Below, in pieces: positions 46,946-58,757 of a stretch of 64,000 nucleotides of DNA (positions are counted from its first letter, which is position 1; every line of letters starts with the position of its first letter). The position numbers were made by a program, and so were the translations under genes. The notes beneath the pieces are model-generated. The model was not told where the DNA came from. It was given only the letters and a program-made list of their open reading frames with translations, and searched no databases. The stretch lies in assembly GCA_963920635.1 (NCBI GenBank), contig OY987302.1, positions 41,357,500 through 41,421,499 of the forward strand. The letters are read 5' to 3'. Origin of the DNA: Pseudeuparius sepicola. Lineage: Eukaryota > Arthropoda > Insecta > Coleoptera > Anthribidae.

Positions 46946-47654
46946 CTGGGGCAGGCAATTTTTACTAAGCAGATTACAATATCAATCTCTTTCCCCAGAT
47001 TGTCTCCCCTGTGCAGGCGGGGGTGACGATCTGCCTACGCTGCAGCTATTCCTCCTGGAAATTAAAGTTAATGCATATAATTTTGATAGATTTTTCCATC
47101 TTCTCGCAGTAATGGCTTCATCATTTAGGTAGCTTCCCCGGCATTCGATTTAAAATAAGTAATACTAAGAAGATGGTAAAATGATTCCGGGTTTATCAAG
47201 AAATTGTATTTGTTAAAAAATAATTTCTAGTTACAGAATTAATTCCAGATTATATAATGTTACAAATAAAGGATTCTCAAATTTAAGTAAAATTAAGAAA
47301 AAGATATACCTACAAAATAGTGTTACCCATTCATTAGTCGTGCTTGAACAAACTTACCATGCAGATCACCTTACAAATTATTGTCTTGTTCAGAGTCATG
47401 GGACATATAGCTTGTTGGTGTGGGATGAGGAATTTCTAAAGAATATTTCGAATATATATTCGAATATAATATACTTTCGAAATTTTGAAAAAATTAGTTT
47501 TACATATCGTTATTTTTCAAAAACTTGGTAATATATCTGGCAACCAAGATCGACAGTCTTATATTCGACCAAATTTAAATCTGAAACATTTGTATTTAAA
47601 ATAACATAAACTCTCAGCCAAAAGTTAAGGTACCTACTTACTTTGGACCCCTGA
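46946..47654. other. AT-rich DNA, no feature seen
   Basis: Slightly GC-richer at 46990-47060; otherwise nothing. Confidence 0.35.
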
Positions 47655-48375
47655 CTTTTATTGTTTGAAAGGTCTCCCTGCCGTTTCCAAAATGCAAATC
47701 CAGGGCCGGCTACGATTTTTTATACCCCCGATTTTCCCTAAAACCATTTAGCGATTTTTTTATTTAAAATCTGACACAACAGCGTTAATCAGAACACACC
47801 AGAACCCCCACTTGGTATATACCAAATTTGAATAAAAATTATACAGGGAGTTCCATTCTACAGGGTGTCAAAGTTGAGCAAAATACGAATTTTAAAGGCA
47901 TCTGCCAAGTCAAGAGTGCCGTCGAATCCCCTCAAAACAGTTGAATGGTCAATAGGACCACTCAAGGTGTTGGTGTTCAAAGGTCCAATACAAAATATAC
48001 AAAGTGTTCTTATCTGTGCCATCTCAAATTACTGAATTTTTGGAACTTTATACGGGTCAAAAATCGAGTATATCGAAACCGCTCCATACACTATAAACGA
48101 ACTAAATCTAAAAAATACAGAAGTATCCAGTGAGTAAGTCCATATCAGTTAAGGTGGCTGGTGTGCCACAACAGGAAACGCACAGAAAATGTATCATCTT
48201 AGACAGTGACTTTGTTGAGTAAGGCCCAATAATTTAAATTGTTTTTATTTGTTAGTTGGCATTTTGTAAAGAAATACATTACTTTTGTGTTTATCAATAT
48301 TTTTTCAATGATTCCACAGCATTCCCGACCCGTATAAAGGTTCATAAAAAATCAGCATTTTGAGATGGCACAGAT
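47655..48375. mobile_element. End-truncated copy of the 19196 foldback family
   Basis: Follows the complete copy from TTGTTTGAAAGGTCT through CAAATCCAGGGCCGGC, GGGAGTTCCATTCTAC, CAGTTGAATGGTCAATAGGA and the centre (in the inverse orientation of 19690-19960: ACAACAGGAAACGCACAGAA) to TTTGAGATGGCACAGAT. Both CAGGGTG tips are missing. Confidence 0.7.
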
Positions 48376-49758
48376 GGAAGTAAGTTGAAGGTTAGAACGC
48401 GATTTTAGTGCGAATTTTGGGAGCTGAAAGAATATTCTTGGTCAGTGACAGTATCTGACAAAGTTTATTTGTGAAGGTTAAACAAGAAAGGTGGTAACCA
48501 AGGCAACAAGTTTGGACTGTTATTGATGTGATTTGGTACAGTACCTATGTTCATATTACTGCATGTTACATTAAAACTTAAACCTGCCAGTATCATAATG
48601 CCAACACCATACACAAAAAGCACTAGATGGTAACATAAAAGTAACACTAGCGGGTTCAGAACTTTTAACTTAATAAAAAAAAATTAAATTTTTTCCATAA
48701 CTTGTTTTTTTATCTTGTGCTGGTGGAAAAATTATTCTTAGCGCAAAAATCAGAGAAAATGGAAAAATTAGCAAACGTCTTAATAAGAAGTTTTCACTAT
48801 CGAATTCAAAGCAACATGCATCGACCTTAATCTTGCATCATAAATGACTAATGAGCACGAGAACGTCGTAAACGAACTAGACCGCTGATCCTGCTATATA
48901 CAATTGTATACTCACCTGAAGACGTATAGATGTTGGTGGCAATCTTGAACACAGTTAATAGCGGGAAGTATTAAAATGATTGGCATCTTATTATAAGGAA
49001 TGTGCGGTTAAGCAGAAACCTAGTTTTTATTTAAGTACTGCCTGTCTACGAAAAGATCCTGCAACCCTAAAATCACCAATTTGGTCCAATCATTATAAAA
49101 GTGATTTGTCCGATGACGGCTAACGGCCAGCAACTGTATCTACTGCCTCGGTCTATCTTAACCTTTTTGACGGCTATCCTGATTAAAATAAATTTGGGCT
49201 CTGGTTCGACACGTCAGTGTTTATATCCTTCATCATCAACTGGTACCTATATTTTGTAGGTAATATTTTGGGGACACAAATTTCGAATCTTCTTAAATTG
49301 ATTTCGGCTAAGTAGTTTTACAGGGGTATAAATAGAACCCATTGGTCTGATCCTTGATGAAACAGAAAATTCCAATTACAGGACAAAGTTACAAATGTAG
49401 GTACTGGTGCTTAATACAAAAAAAAACAAATTTAAATATGTTACGTTAAGAAAAAATGCTGTACTATGTTCTACTCGTACGACTAATGAATATACAAATG
49501 ACAGGGACTAAGAGTACCGATGCCAGAGTACCGATGCCAAAACTTAAAAAGTAGAGAAAAATAAAAATGGCAGTATTCAAGCTTAGATCGAACCAACGAA
49601 AAAATAATGTTTTTAAGGCCTTGATGTTTGTAAAACTGCGACAGTTTCTAATTAGAAACAGTTTCTAATTAGAAACCCAAATTCCAAATGTGCCAGGAAC
49701 TTAACACCAAAAATTTAGATTTACAATGAACAACACCTCATAAAATCTGCCCGAAAGG
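48376..49758. other. AT-rich DNA, two small palindromes
   Basis: At 49643-49675 the 16-bp palindrome GTTTCTAATTAGAAAC occurs twice in tandem. Otherwise nothing recognised. Confidence 0.4.
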
Positions 49759-50569
49759 CAGGGCCGTAGCCAGACAGAAACTTCAGGCAGGGCAAACCAC
49801 TTTCCTCTCAGGGCAAGTACCTACACAATTGAAAATTGAGGGAAAGGTACCTACAGGGCGATACTTTGTCGGCGGGGAGAGGAGGGGGTAAAAAAATTGA
49901 ATTTAATTTGAAATTTTCAAGGTCAGATATAATATGAACATACCATTTTACGTCAATCTTAATTTTTTCGCTAATTATGCGGGCCCATACCTAATCATTT
50001 TTGCAGGAAGCAAGAATACTCTGTTTTCTTTCATAGAGGAGACAAAGTGGTAACAAAGTTCTATTTTATTGTTGATTTTTAAAAATAAAAAAATGATAAA
50101 AGTCTAGTAATTATCAATAACAACACTGAACACCTTTTTGCGGCATGCGGAAGTAAAAATAAAAGTTAGTGCTCATAGTGCCCTATAAATTATCATATTC
50201 TTTCAAATGGCCACATTATGTCTATAATTGTTGCACACATTTTCTGGCCAGTGTAGTAGGTATAGGTAAATTGAGATTTGTTTGAAGGTGGGACAATAAA
50301 AATTATTGTTTTTTAAGGAAGTAATACAAAGAGTACTTAGAGGTGTGTGCTCACTAAAATGCGCGAAAATTTAAGGACAAATTCAGTTTAAATGAGATAT
50401 TATAAATTAAAAAATCATCATGTCTTTTTTCCTCGTTTTTTTCCCAATGAAGCATCGCCTTATCTACGGCCCTGGTGAGGTGAATGGTAGACTTGTGGCT
50501 CAGGCAGGGCAAACATTCTGCTAGGCAGGGCAACGCCCTGCCTATGGCCCCCCTCTGGCTACGGCCCTG
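49759..50569. mobile_element. Non-autonomous hAT-type element, 811 bp
   Basis: 16-bp ends CAGGGCCGTAGCCAGA and the exact inverse, flanked by an 8-bp target duplication with one mismatch (CCGAAAGG left, CCGAATGG right). Eight-base duplication and CAGGGxxGTAGC ends are typical of hAT elements. GGCAGGGCAA is repeated several times just inside both ends. No transposase frame: the interior is AT-rich. Confidence 0.82.
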
Positions 50570-50679
50570 CCGAATGGCCCGGATGATCGATCTGATACTC
50601 TTATTTTTCCCTGGCTGTCAAATGACACCTAATGCTTTGGTGTGCTATCCGTACCGCTTCCCGTTTTCAAGCCAACTTG

Positions 50680-50869
50680 GATCCGATGACCCGGTCCGAC
50701 GAGACGAAACGCTCGTCCGCGGAATCAAAGGAGGCATTAAATTTGTCGGGTCACAGGCGGCTGGGCCGCGAGGCCGCGGCGCGTCCTGGCCAAGGAGCGT
50801 GGCGACCACACGCGCGCGCGTCTGCAGCCAGCGCGAAATATCCACATTATTCCTAACTTTATTTATCAC
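50680..50869. other. GC-rich, CpG-rich patch
   Basis: Very GC-rich (GGGCCGCGAGGCCGCGGCGC; a (CG)n run ACACGCGCGCGCG) directly on the intron side of the exon candidate at 50870-51004. Long frames on both strands (50484-50879 plus, 50645-50983 minus) follow from the composition. May be part of the same gene's transcribed region or its regulatory DNA. Confidence 0.45.
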
Positions 50870-51004
50870 CTGTGTGTGAACGCCACCGAGTCGGCCATGA
50901 TTTATCGCCGGAACACTTTTTCTGGTCGCGTTCGGGATTGTACAGTTGGTGCAGCACGTGCTCGTACTGCTGGCATCCTTCATGGCGCTTCTTATCGCAC
51001 ATGT
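50870..51004 (-). CDS. Internal coding exon candidate, unknown protein
   Basis: The best host exon candidate in the window. On the minus strand TTATTTGCAATTATAG is followed by 135 open bases and then CACACAG|GTGATA. Both ends are phase 1, so the exon is symmetrical. Translation (CDKKRHEGCQQYEHVLHQLY, then NPERDQKKCSGDKSWPTRWR) is hydrophilic with three cysteines and two tryptophans, and about two-thirds of third positions are G or C while flanking DNA is AT-rich. Symmetrical phase-1 exons with cysteines are common in secreted or extracellular proteins, but that is inference. I do not recognise the family. The overlapping minus frame (MKDASSTSTCC..) and plus frames are less convincing. Confidence 0.45.
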
Positions 51005-51984
51005 CTATAATTGCAAATAAATGTGGTTGGATCTTGAAATTCACCTACAATTATTTGGTTTTGTTAACCCCAAAAACAACTTGTAGATACCTACATGTAT
51101 ACGAAACGAAATGATACAATCACTTACCTGTAGGAAATGCATTTTTGAGAAAAATATTTCGAATAAACTGGCGTCCCCAAAATACTTAATATAAAAGAGA
51201 TAAGGGTGTTCATGTTAACTTTTCCAAACGAATATTTAATAATTTTTCGGAAATGAGAAACGATGTTAATTTTAAATTTGGTACTTACATGATATGGTGT
51301 ATAAAGTGAATTAAACTGAAGCTATACCGGCATTTCGTTTCCATCACCAGTGGCGTACGGAACATTCATTTCAAACCGGTAGCATTTTTTAATTTCCCAT
51401 CCACTTGTACAGGGTGTCCATATGCGATGTGTTTCACTAGCCGTATATAACTACACCTATAAATTTTAATTTTTGCGATAGAAAATAAGTTTTAGATAAA
51501 AGTTGTTGGTAATTTTATGCAGTTTTCTGGGATCGTAAAAAATTGTATACGGGCTCGTCAAGAAATCAAAATGACATAAAACTTTGTATCATTATCTTTT
51601 TCAATTTTTGTAATATTTCGCTTCCAAATTTCATACTCTTATTTGCAGATCTTTTGATAAAGATAGTCTATCAAAAAATGTACCTAATGCAAAAATGTTT
51701 GTTTTAACCAATAGAATAATATAATAAAAAGTACAAAATGTTTAGGAGCTTTTTCATATTTTACTCATATTCGATATTCTCGAAATTATACCTATACCTA
51801 TATTCATACGATCCAATAATCTAGGGAGCCACGGCCTCTATAGATACCCAGAAAATATAGTTAAACAACAGTTGAAGACTCCTTAATGATGTCTATCAAT
51901 TAGATTTCAACTTGTGATTCAGAAAATAAGTACGCAGAAGTTATTTTCCAATCCATTGAGAGGGATTTATTTTTTCCGTAGGAA
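51005..51984. other. AT-rich DNA with one solo tip
   Basis: TA+CAGGGTGTCCATATGCG at 51410 is an isolated mariner-type end. ACCAGTGGCGTACGG near 51350 resembles a hAT-like end. Nothing else. Confidence 0.4.
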
Positions 51985-52466
51985 CCAAGTTTTGACACAA
52001 TATTTTGATATCTGAAACGGTGATAAGTGCCAGTATGTCGTGCTTCGATATTTTTTCCAGTTATCCTGCTTAGCTGTGCGGCTTGTGGCCCTTCCCTGAC
52101 TGCCAAAACTAAATATTTGAGGATAATAATCCAACGGTAAGTAACTTTGTGATTTAAATTAACTTTTGAGGCCATGCGCCAAAGTTAGGCGTTTGTGTAG
52201 GTAACTACTTCTTCATAATTTTGGAAATTTAAAATTAGAATTTGCTATATTGTCATGGATTCCTAGACATAAACGTGCGCCTCATAACTTTTGGCCTGTG
52301 TTGTAGATACTGATTTTACAAAAAATGAAGATTTCTGCCTCGATTAGTTTGATGAAACAACTCAAAGGTGCACACCACTATGAAACCGGAAACGACATCC
52401 CGCCATATGCAGAAACTATCCCGGTCGTGCGTTAATCCCAAACATGCACCTTCCTGGGTTTCTTTT
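51985..52466 (-). repeat. Dispersed repeat, family D copy 2
   Basis: Inverse of 25345-25822, about 26 kb away; see that entry for shared strings. Ends near TTCCTGGGTTTCTTTT. Confidence 0.65.
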
Positions 52467-55105
52467 ATTCATCGGTACAAAACCAGTTGAAGAAACAAGG
52501 ATTCTAGATTTATATTTTGGAAGAGTATTTTATAAGGTATCTATGCAAGAATGAAAATAGAAAATAACATAAAGTTCCAAAGCAAACCAACAGTCCACTA
52601 GATAAAAAAGAATCTGAAAAATCTATAATGGGTTCAAAGTTTACTTACATTAGAAAAAGCCATGGACTTCATTTCAAACCAAAAGATATCAACATATAGG
52701 TACTCTTGCTTGCTTTTTAGACTAAATTTTTATAGGAAAATGTACGGAAATATCCCATGTTAAACTTGCCAAATTAAAGGGAGATAACCAATAAGCATTT
52801 CATTTTATTTTTTATATTAGATTTTTTATATTATATTCGTTGTTTGCATATGTTATTATTATTTTATATAAGAATTTGCTACAATGGTGTTTTTAACATT
52901 AAGCCACCCAATCGCCCAATATTTTTTGTATCAACAATATTAGACCTTCCTACCTACTTCGTTTTAAATGGGCGCTTGTCAAATCCTAACTGCTGCAACA
53001 TTTATTTCCTGAAAGGTTACCATATGCGACACAAAGTTAATAGTTACGAGCTACCACATTCTTCGACTTTTGACATCTCCATGCACTTCAAATAAAAACC
53101 GATGCTACTATTTATAGAGTATAACAAAGTATACTTCACGGATTTTAAATGATTCCCGCGGAATTTATGGGGTCGAAAGGGATAAATTCTTTCAGAAGTC
53201 ATGCCGACTGAAGTGACATTGTATATTACTGCTGAAATATTACCATTTTCCACATATGTGACCTCGTGGATTTGCCGCAATAAGTTTTACTTTATACGAC
53301 TTGTCATCCTTGCAGCTCTCAATAAAACTGGCCTAAAAAATCAAGAGGCATCAATAATGGGTATTTATTGCCATCTTTATGTGTTCTACGTCTGACATGT
53401 TAGCATGTTGTGTCTCTAGGAAGTAAAAGCGGACCATTTTTAAATTTGTTTCAAATATAGCTACATAGATACTTAAAAAGTAATAACCTGTCAAAAAAAT
53501 ATTAATTCCTAAATATTTAAAATGGAGCAATAATTACATCGCATGTTACCTTTATTGTTAAAATTTCCGCGATATACCTACTATATAGGCAGTATAGGCA
53601 CCTACTAAGCATTTTGCAAACAATGTTATACCTACCTAAACACTATTATTATTAGATATAGGCAAATGAATTGATATTTTTACTTCAACTTAACAGCAAG
53701 TCCTAAGAATATTAATATATTAAAACGTATCTGTTTTGAGACATTAAAACGTAGATATCTGTTTTAATTTGTTTTGGTTCCAAAATTAAAATTTGAAAGT
53801 TGGTGTAAGAGGATTTTCAGGCGGACAATAATTTAGAAACTCCTTGTACTTATATCATTCACGTCATATATTTGCAATGCTTGAGCAAACTCCCAAAATA
53901 ATACCACCCCATTTGTATATGGATTATTATGCTTATCTGGTGTTTATAATTTATTAAATGCTCTGTAGCCTTAAGGAAGTGTAATCGCGTTCATTTGTCC
54001 GTTTCTCGTCCATAGAGGAAGAACATAAATAATAATTACAAGTAATAGACTCCGGTGACAGGTCCTGCGTGCATATGCAAATGTTCGAATGGGGCTATAA
54101 TAGAGTTTAGGTGGTAGCTGGTATAGTGTGAATCAAAAGCGTAGCCCCGAAGATATGTAATAATAATTATAAGTCCTGATATGACTATTACAACTTTTCA
54201 GATGGGTACTGCTGATAATAAGAATAACATAATAAGGCATAATTTTGACAAAAGTATGTCACTAAAGGGTAAAAATTATTTTTCAGAAATCATATGGTAA
54301 AATAATTTTAAATAAATACTTTAAGTTTGATCCTATCACTATAATATTCTTTTAATTAGGTATACCTTAACACATTTAAAGGATGTACCTTAAACAGTAT
54401 CTTCTCTTTTGCTCTTATAGATATCCAGGGAAGTTTTCTCGCAAAAAGGCCGCAAATGAAAGCAGTAATATACCTTCTAAAGCAGTAATATTATCTAAGC
54501 GTTGGCAATATATAGATATATTACTGGATTTACTTGTGATCTCTCTTGAGAGAAAACTTCCTTGTTATTTCATTTGTATGCGTTGTTTGCCTTCAAATAG
54601 TGTACTTAGGTATTATATATTATGTTCTTCAATAGTTTCTAAGCAGGAGTCCAAAACTTTTAAGTCTCCTCGTAAAGTTCTCTTTAACTTCCAGCTTCCA
54701 GCATAGTCTCTAGAGGAATGAACAGTGATCATGGGACAAATTCTCTTAGAAATACTGCCTGGCATGCCCATTAATCATACGATTCTTCACCCTTACATTA
54801 TTTGATTATGCAATTATTTTCATTATAATGCTGCATAATTATTATTGCAGCTGTTATATAATATGTATAGGTAGGTAGACAGACACAGGTACGAAATTTA
54901 TATTAAAAAAATATATTTTTTCCATTTTTTCCAGAGCATTATTGTGACTTTGAAGCATTACATATAACAACCTAACTTGTTTTTTTAGTAAAATTTACAT
55001 GCTATATTGCTTCTACCACAAGATAGTCAAGTATTAGGTATGCCAAGAAAAAATAAAGGGTGGAGTCCTAACAATTCATCTATATGACAAAGTGTATCCA
55101 TTATA
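52467..55105. other. AT-rich DNA with one weak hairpin
   Basis: At about 54428-54565 GGGAAGTTTTCTCGC pairs loosely with GAGAGAAAACTTCC. No gene or element boundary recognised. Confidence 0.4.
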
Positions 55106-55848
55106 CAGGGTGAATCAGTTTTTTGTAGCAGGACTTAAACAGGTGATAGATTTTCAAAAAATAACGGCACTTTTTCGTATAAAATATATCTTTTTAAGGC
55201 CTTGGAAAAAAGTTACAGGGTGTTAAAGTTGGAAAAAATATGCGGACTTTATTGAATATTTACCAAACTAGTTGAGATATTTAAGTGGTATTTGGTATAC
55301 GTTAAAACGGCATGGGTTAGCATAAAACCTGTTAATATCGAACATCTTGCGCAACCAGTGGCGGAGAAGTGGGTAATTGGTAAAATTATTTTTAGAAAAA
55401 AAAAGAATCACCTTGTATTTTAACAAAAGGTATTGATTTTTTTATGTTGATTTTAATTGCAGACAAAAATGTCCTCTTGGTATTTGTTCGCATGTGTTAT
55501 AGTTTAAAGGGAAATTTCATTTTTTTGTATTATTTCGGGGTATTTCTGAAAAATTATCTGAAGAATTTGCTACATAAGTAACACTTAAAGTACAAAAACA
55601 TGTTTCTTATTTTAAATAAAGTAACTTTTTCCAATAAACTAACTCATTCAAGGTTTTACTTTTCAAGATACAGAGCGTAACCTTAATTGTATCTTCCTTA
55701 AATGTTTTAGACCCTGTAACTTCAAAAGTATAGCCTTAAATAGGTAAGTTTATTGGAAAAAGTTATTTTATTTAAAGTAGGAAACACATTATTTCTACTT
55801 TAAGTGTTACTTATGGAGCAATTTTTTTAGATAATTTTCAGAAATACC

Positions 55849-56714
55849 GTTTTTCGTTCGTTTTTGAATTTGAATTTTATTAAGGTCGACGTAAAACGCC
55901 TTTTTCCCCAAGTAAGAATAAACATTAAGGAAATACATATAGGTGAACGGTACTTGGAGAGTTAGTATCTCCTAAAAGAAATATTTGCGTACGCTTTTTA
56001 CAATATTATTTAAAATAATAATAATAATAAATAAATATTTAAACTAAAATTGATTATATTACTACGGGTTATCGTCAGTGTCATTCGTCGTTAGCGTCAA
56101 TGAAGTGTCTCGGTCGTCTGTGTGGTAGTCTGCGGTCAACGTTGTAGGTGCATACGTCCGTGAGTAAATGGTTAGGATGATTTGGGATGATTACGTCATA
56201 AATTTTACGTGCGTGCGTCTTTATGTATTGTGTGATCGTCGGGATGTTAAGGTCGTTGTGAATGGTCCTATTTGAAGTGTACCACTCCGCTCCTACCGCC
56301 AGTCGAAGACATTTATTTTGTATAACTTGAATTTTATTTATATTATATTTTGCGGCGAAACACCAAGCGGCGCAGGCGTATAATAACGAAGGTCTAATCA
56401 CTTGCGTATAAATCAAAAGTTTGCTTTGGACATTGAGGCTAGAATTTCTATTTAAAAGCGGATATAATTTTGACATTGCTTGTTTTGCCATTTTTGTTCT
56501 TGAATTTATGTGCGAAGCCCATGTAAGTCTTTTGTCTAGCTTAATACCTAAATATATAACTTCGTCGCTCCAATCTATTGGGATTTGATTTAAATTAATA
56601 CGTTGCATTTCTGGTAATAATCTTTTTTTAGAAATAAAAATAGCTTTGGTTTTCCGCTCGTTAATTTTTATTTTCCATTTAACAAAAAATTCGGAGACCA
56701 TGTTCACCGCACGC
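55849..56714 (-). mobile_element. 5'-truncated jockey-like LINE insertion
   Basis: An 866-bp insert bounded by an exact 11-bp duplication, TCAGAAATACC (55838-55848 and 56715-56725). The left arm of the host foldback carries one copy of this site (inverted, 55539-55549), showing the empty state. The insert is minus-strand: the 5' end is cut off within the reverse-transcriptase region, the 3' UTR is about 230 bp and ends AAAACGAACGAAAAAC rather than in a pure poly(A). Target-primed retrotransposition explains all of this. Confidence 0.9.
56081..56713 (-). CDS. Reverse transcriptase C-terminal fragment, jockey-like
   Basis: An open frame of about 210 codons, entering from the truncated 5' end (ERAVNMVSEFF) with no genuine start and ending in TGA. 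It covers the part after the catalytic YADD box: WKIKINERKTKAIFIS (the conserved N..KT motif), VIYLGIKLDKRLTWASHI (the YLG..D..L.W..H motif), the thumb-like QVIRPSLLYACAAW and the C-terminal IQNKCLRLAVGAEWYTSNRT. These blocks are diagnostic of jockey/CR1-type non-LTR retrotransposons. The palm with the YADD residues is missing, so the product is inactive. No internal stops, so the insertion is fairly recent. Confidence 0.9.
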   Translation of the reverse strand, partial: RAVNMVSEFFVKWKIKINERKTKAIFISKKRLLPEMQRINLNQIPIDWSDEVIYLGIKLDKRLTWASHINSRTKMAKQAMSKLYPLLNRNSSLNVQSKLLIYTQVIRPSLLYACAAWCFAAKYNINKIQVIQNKCLRLAVGAEWYTSNRTIHNDLNIPTITQYIKTHARKIYDVIIPNHPNHLLTDVCTYNVDRRLPHRRPRHFIDANDE

Positions 56715-57158
56715 TCAGAAATACCCCGAATTAATACAAAACAATGAAATTTGCCGTTAAACTAGAACACATGCGAACAAATACCAAGAGGACATTTTTG
56801 TCTGCAGTTAAAATCTACATAAAAAATTCATTACCTTTTATTACAATACAAGGTGATTCATTTTTTTTCTAAAAATAATTTTACCAATTACCCACTTCTC
56901 CGCCACTGGTTGTGCAAGATGTTCGATATTAACAGGTTTTATGCTAACCCATGCCGTTTTAACTTATACCAAATATGACTTAAATATCTCAACTAGTTTG
57001 GTAAATATTCAATCAAGCCCGCATATTTCTTACAATTTTAACACCCTGTAACTTTTTTATAAGGCCTTAAAATGATATAGTTTATAGAAGAAAGTGCGGT
57101 TATTTTTTGAAGATCTATGACCTGTTAAAGTCTTGCTACAAAAAACTGATTCACCCTG

Positions 57159-58647
57159 TACATTATATCTTTGTTTATAGAGAGCTATGGGTAGCTAATG
57201 TGTGTGACACTGTCATATATCAAAAGGATATGTAAGAAATGCAGTAATATATGTATGTAATATATTTGCAAAAATAAAGTTGTACCAGCGGTACATTTTA
57301 AATGTGCCACGTAGGTCTTGAGTCTTCCTCTGCGCGTATGCGTGGGGCCGTTAACGTTTTCTGGGTTGAACCCTCTCTTAGACCTAATGTATGCCACCGA
57401 TTAGCGTCCAAGTGAAAATAGTAGAAGTGTTGAAGCGTGAAGGACATACTTACATTTTTATTATAACCTACATAATTTGACTAACATTAACACATTAACT
57501 GATTGCACTGTATTTGTCCGTTCAGAAATAATATTTATTCGCCATATTGTCACGATTAGTTTTCCTCCTGAGTAAATAGCAAAGGAATAGTTTGTCATGT
57601 TAGCCAATGGTATTTCTTGCAACCCCAGCTTATTAATTCGATTTCCCACAGTAATATCAATAAGTGATATTTTCGCATAATCAGGGCTAACGTACAACCT
57701 TCTTTAGGTAGGTACCTAATACCCGAGAGAAAAAATATATTCTGGCGTTATAATAAACTACACCAATTGAGAAGAGTGGTTTGACATATAAGTTTATATC
57801 TTCTTTAAACAACCACCAAAATTTCAGAAGAAGTTTTTATATGCTCGCAAGGAAAATGCAGTGGTATCTCCCGTGAGCAACAACAATTTTTAAACGTCCT
57901 TACATATAAAATTGATATTACACGTGGGAAAAAAAGATCTGTAAATTATTCACATTCCGACACCAGGGTGTCATTCAAGACGGTAATTGATATTGGCATG
58001 AAGTAATTTGATCCGGTGTATGAGAACGAAGCCCTTCATTCATGGATCGCTAGGGACGCGGTAGCTTAGTCGTGAAAATTTCTCGATTCATTGATAGTCG
58101 TGGACAGTTGGGTGGCCAGTGGTACCCGCCATGCTCCGGTAGTGCCGATTATCGTGTCGAGGATGTGTAATTTCATGCGAGGTGAACACCAAATGAATCC
58201 CGAACATTTCTGATGGGCGAAACGAGGAGCCGATTTGGGTTATGGACCGTGGACAATTTTGGTAAAAAAAAAAACTCTAAAGAATTCGAAACGGTTGTTG
58301 TCATGTTGGCTTGTTTTCGTTTCTGTGTATAGATCTTATTGTTGTGCCATCTTGTTGACGTTAAATGTTTCCTTTGACAGTTTTCTATTTATCAATAAAT
58401 AGATGCTTATTTTTCCCATGAAATATCAGAAGTGAAGTGTTTTTCTTATAAAACTAATATAGCTGTTTTTCGGTTGAATGCTCCCATAACAAATTAACAG
58501 TTTAGAACATTATATAGCTTATTATATTATATATGTATAAATGATTACATGTTATTATAGGTGAGCAATATTATGTACAAGTACATACTTATAATGTGTT
58601 TACATATTTATTTCGTGTTAATTTTCGCCAAGTTGACATTACTACAC
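57159..58647. other. AT-rich DNA with a GC-richer patch
   Basis: Between about 57960 and 58260 composition approaches 50 percent G+C (GGGTGGCCAGTGGTACCCGC and similar), with no recognisable protein; it could be a conserved non-coding element. The rest is featureless. Confidence 0.35.
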
Positions 58648-58757
58648 AAACTCTGTATACCTATAGGCGGCTACCTAATACCTGTCAAATAAGAATGTAT
58701 TTTGCCTGGTCGATTTAAGATTAATAAAATTTGGTGAAAGGTTCTTGAACAGAGTTT
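58648..58757. repeat. Short inverted-repeat element, 110 bp
   Basis: AAACTCTGT and ACAGAGTTT end the segment, the same ends as the hairpin at 4022-4173, with TTGAAC next to the right end in both. The interior does not fold well. Confidence 0.35.

Larger units (their letters stand above)
55106..57158. mobile_element. Mariner-type foldback element hosting a retrotransposon
   Basis: TA-flanked, ends CAGGGTGAATCAGTTTTTTG and the inverse. Arms pair through GATAGATTTTCAAAAAATAA, AACAGGTTTTATGCTAACCC/its inverse, GGCGGAGAAGTGGGTAATTG and GACAAAAATGTCCTCTTGGT. The left side contains an additional internal palindrome (55500-55670 against 55720-55850: TTTCCAATAAACT, AAGTGTTACTTA). Without the nested insertion (55849-56714 plus one 11-bp repeat) the element is about 1.18 kb. 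No transposase. Confidence 0.88.

Noticed and set aside
50484..50983. 131-codon plus frame and 112-codon minus frame
   Set aside because: They run from a hAT-type element into a GC-rich patch where stops are rare; composition is Arg/Ala/Pro-rich and no motif is present. The 135-bp exon in another minus frame is more convincing.
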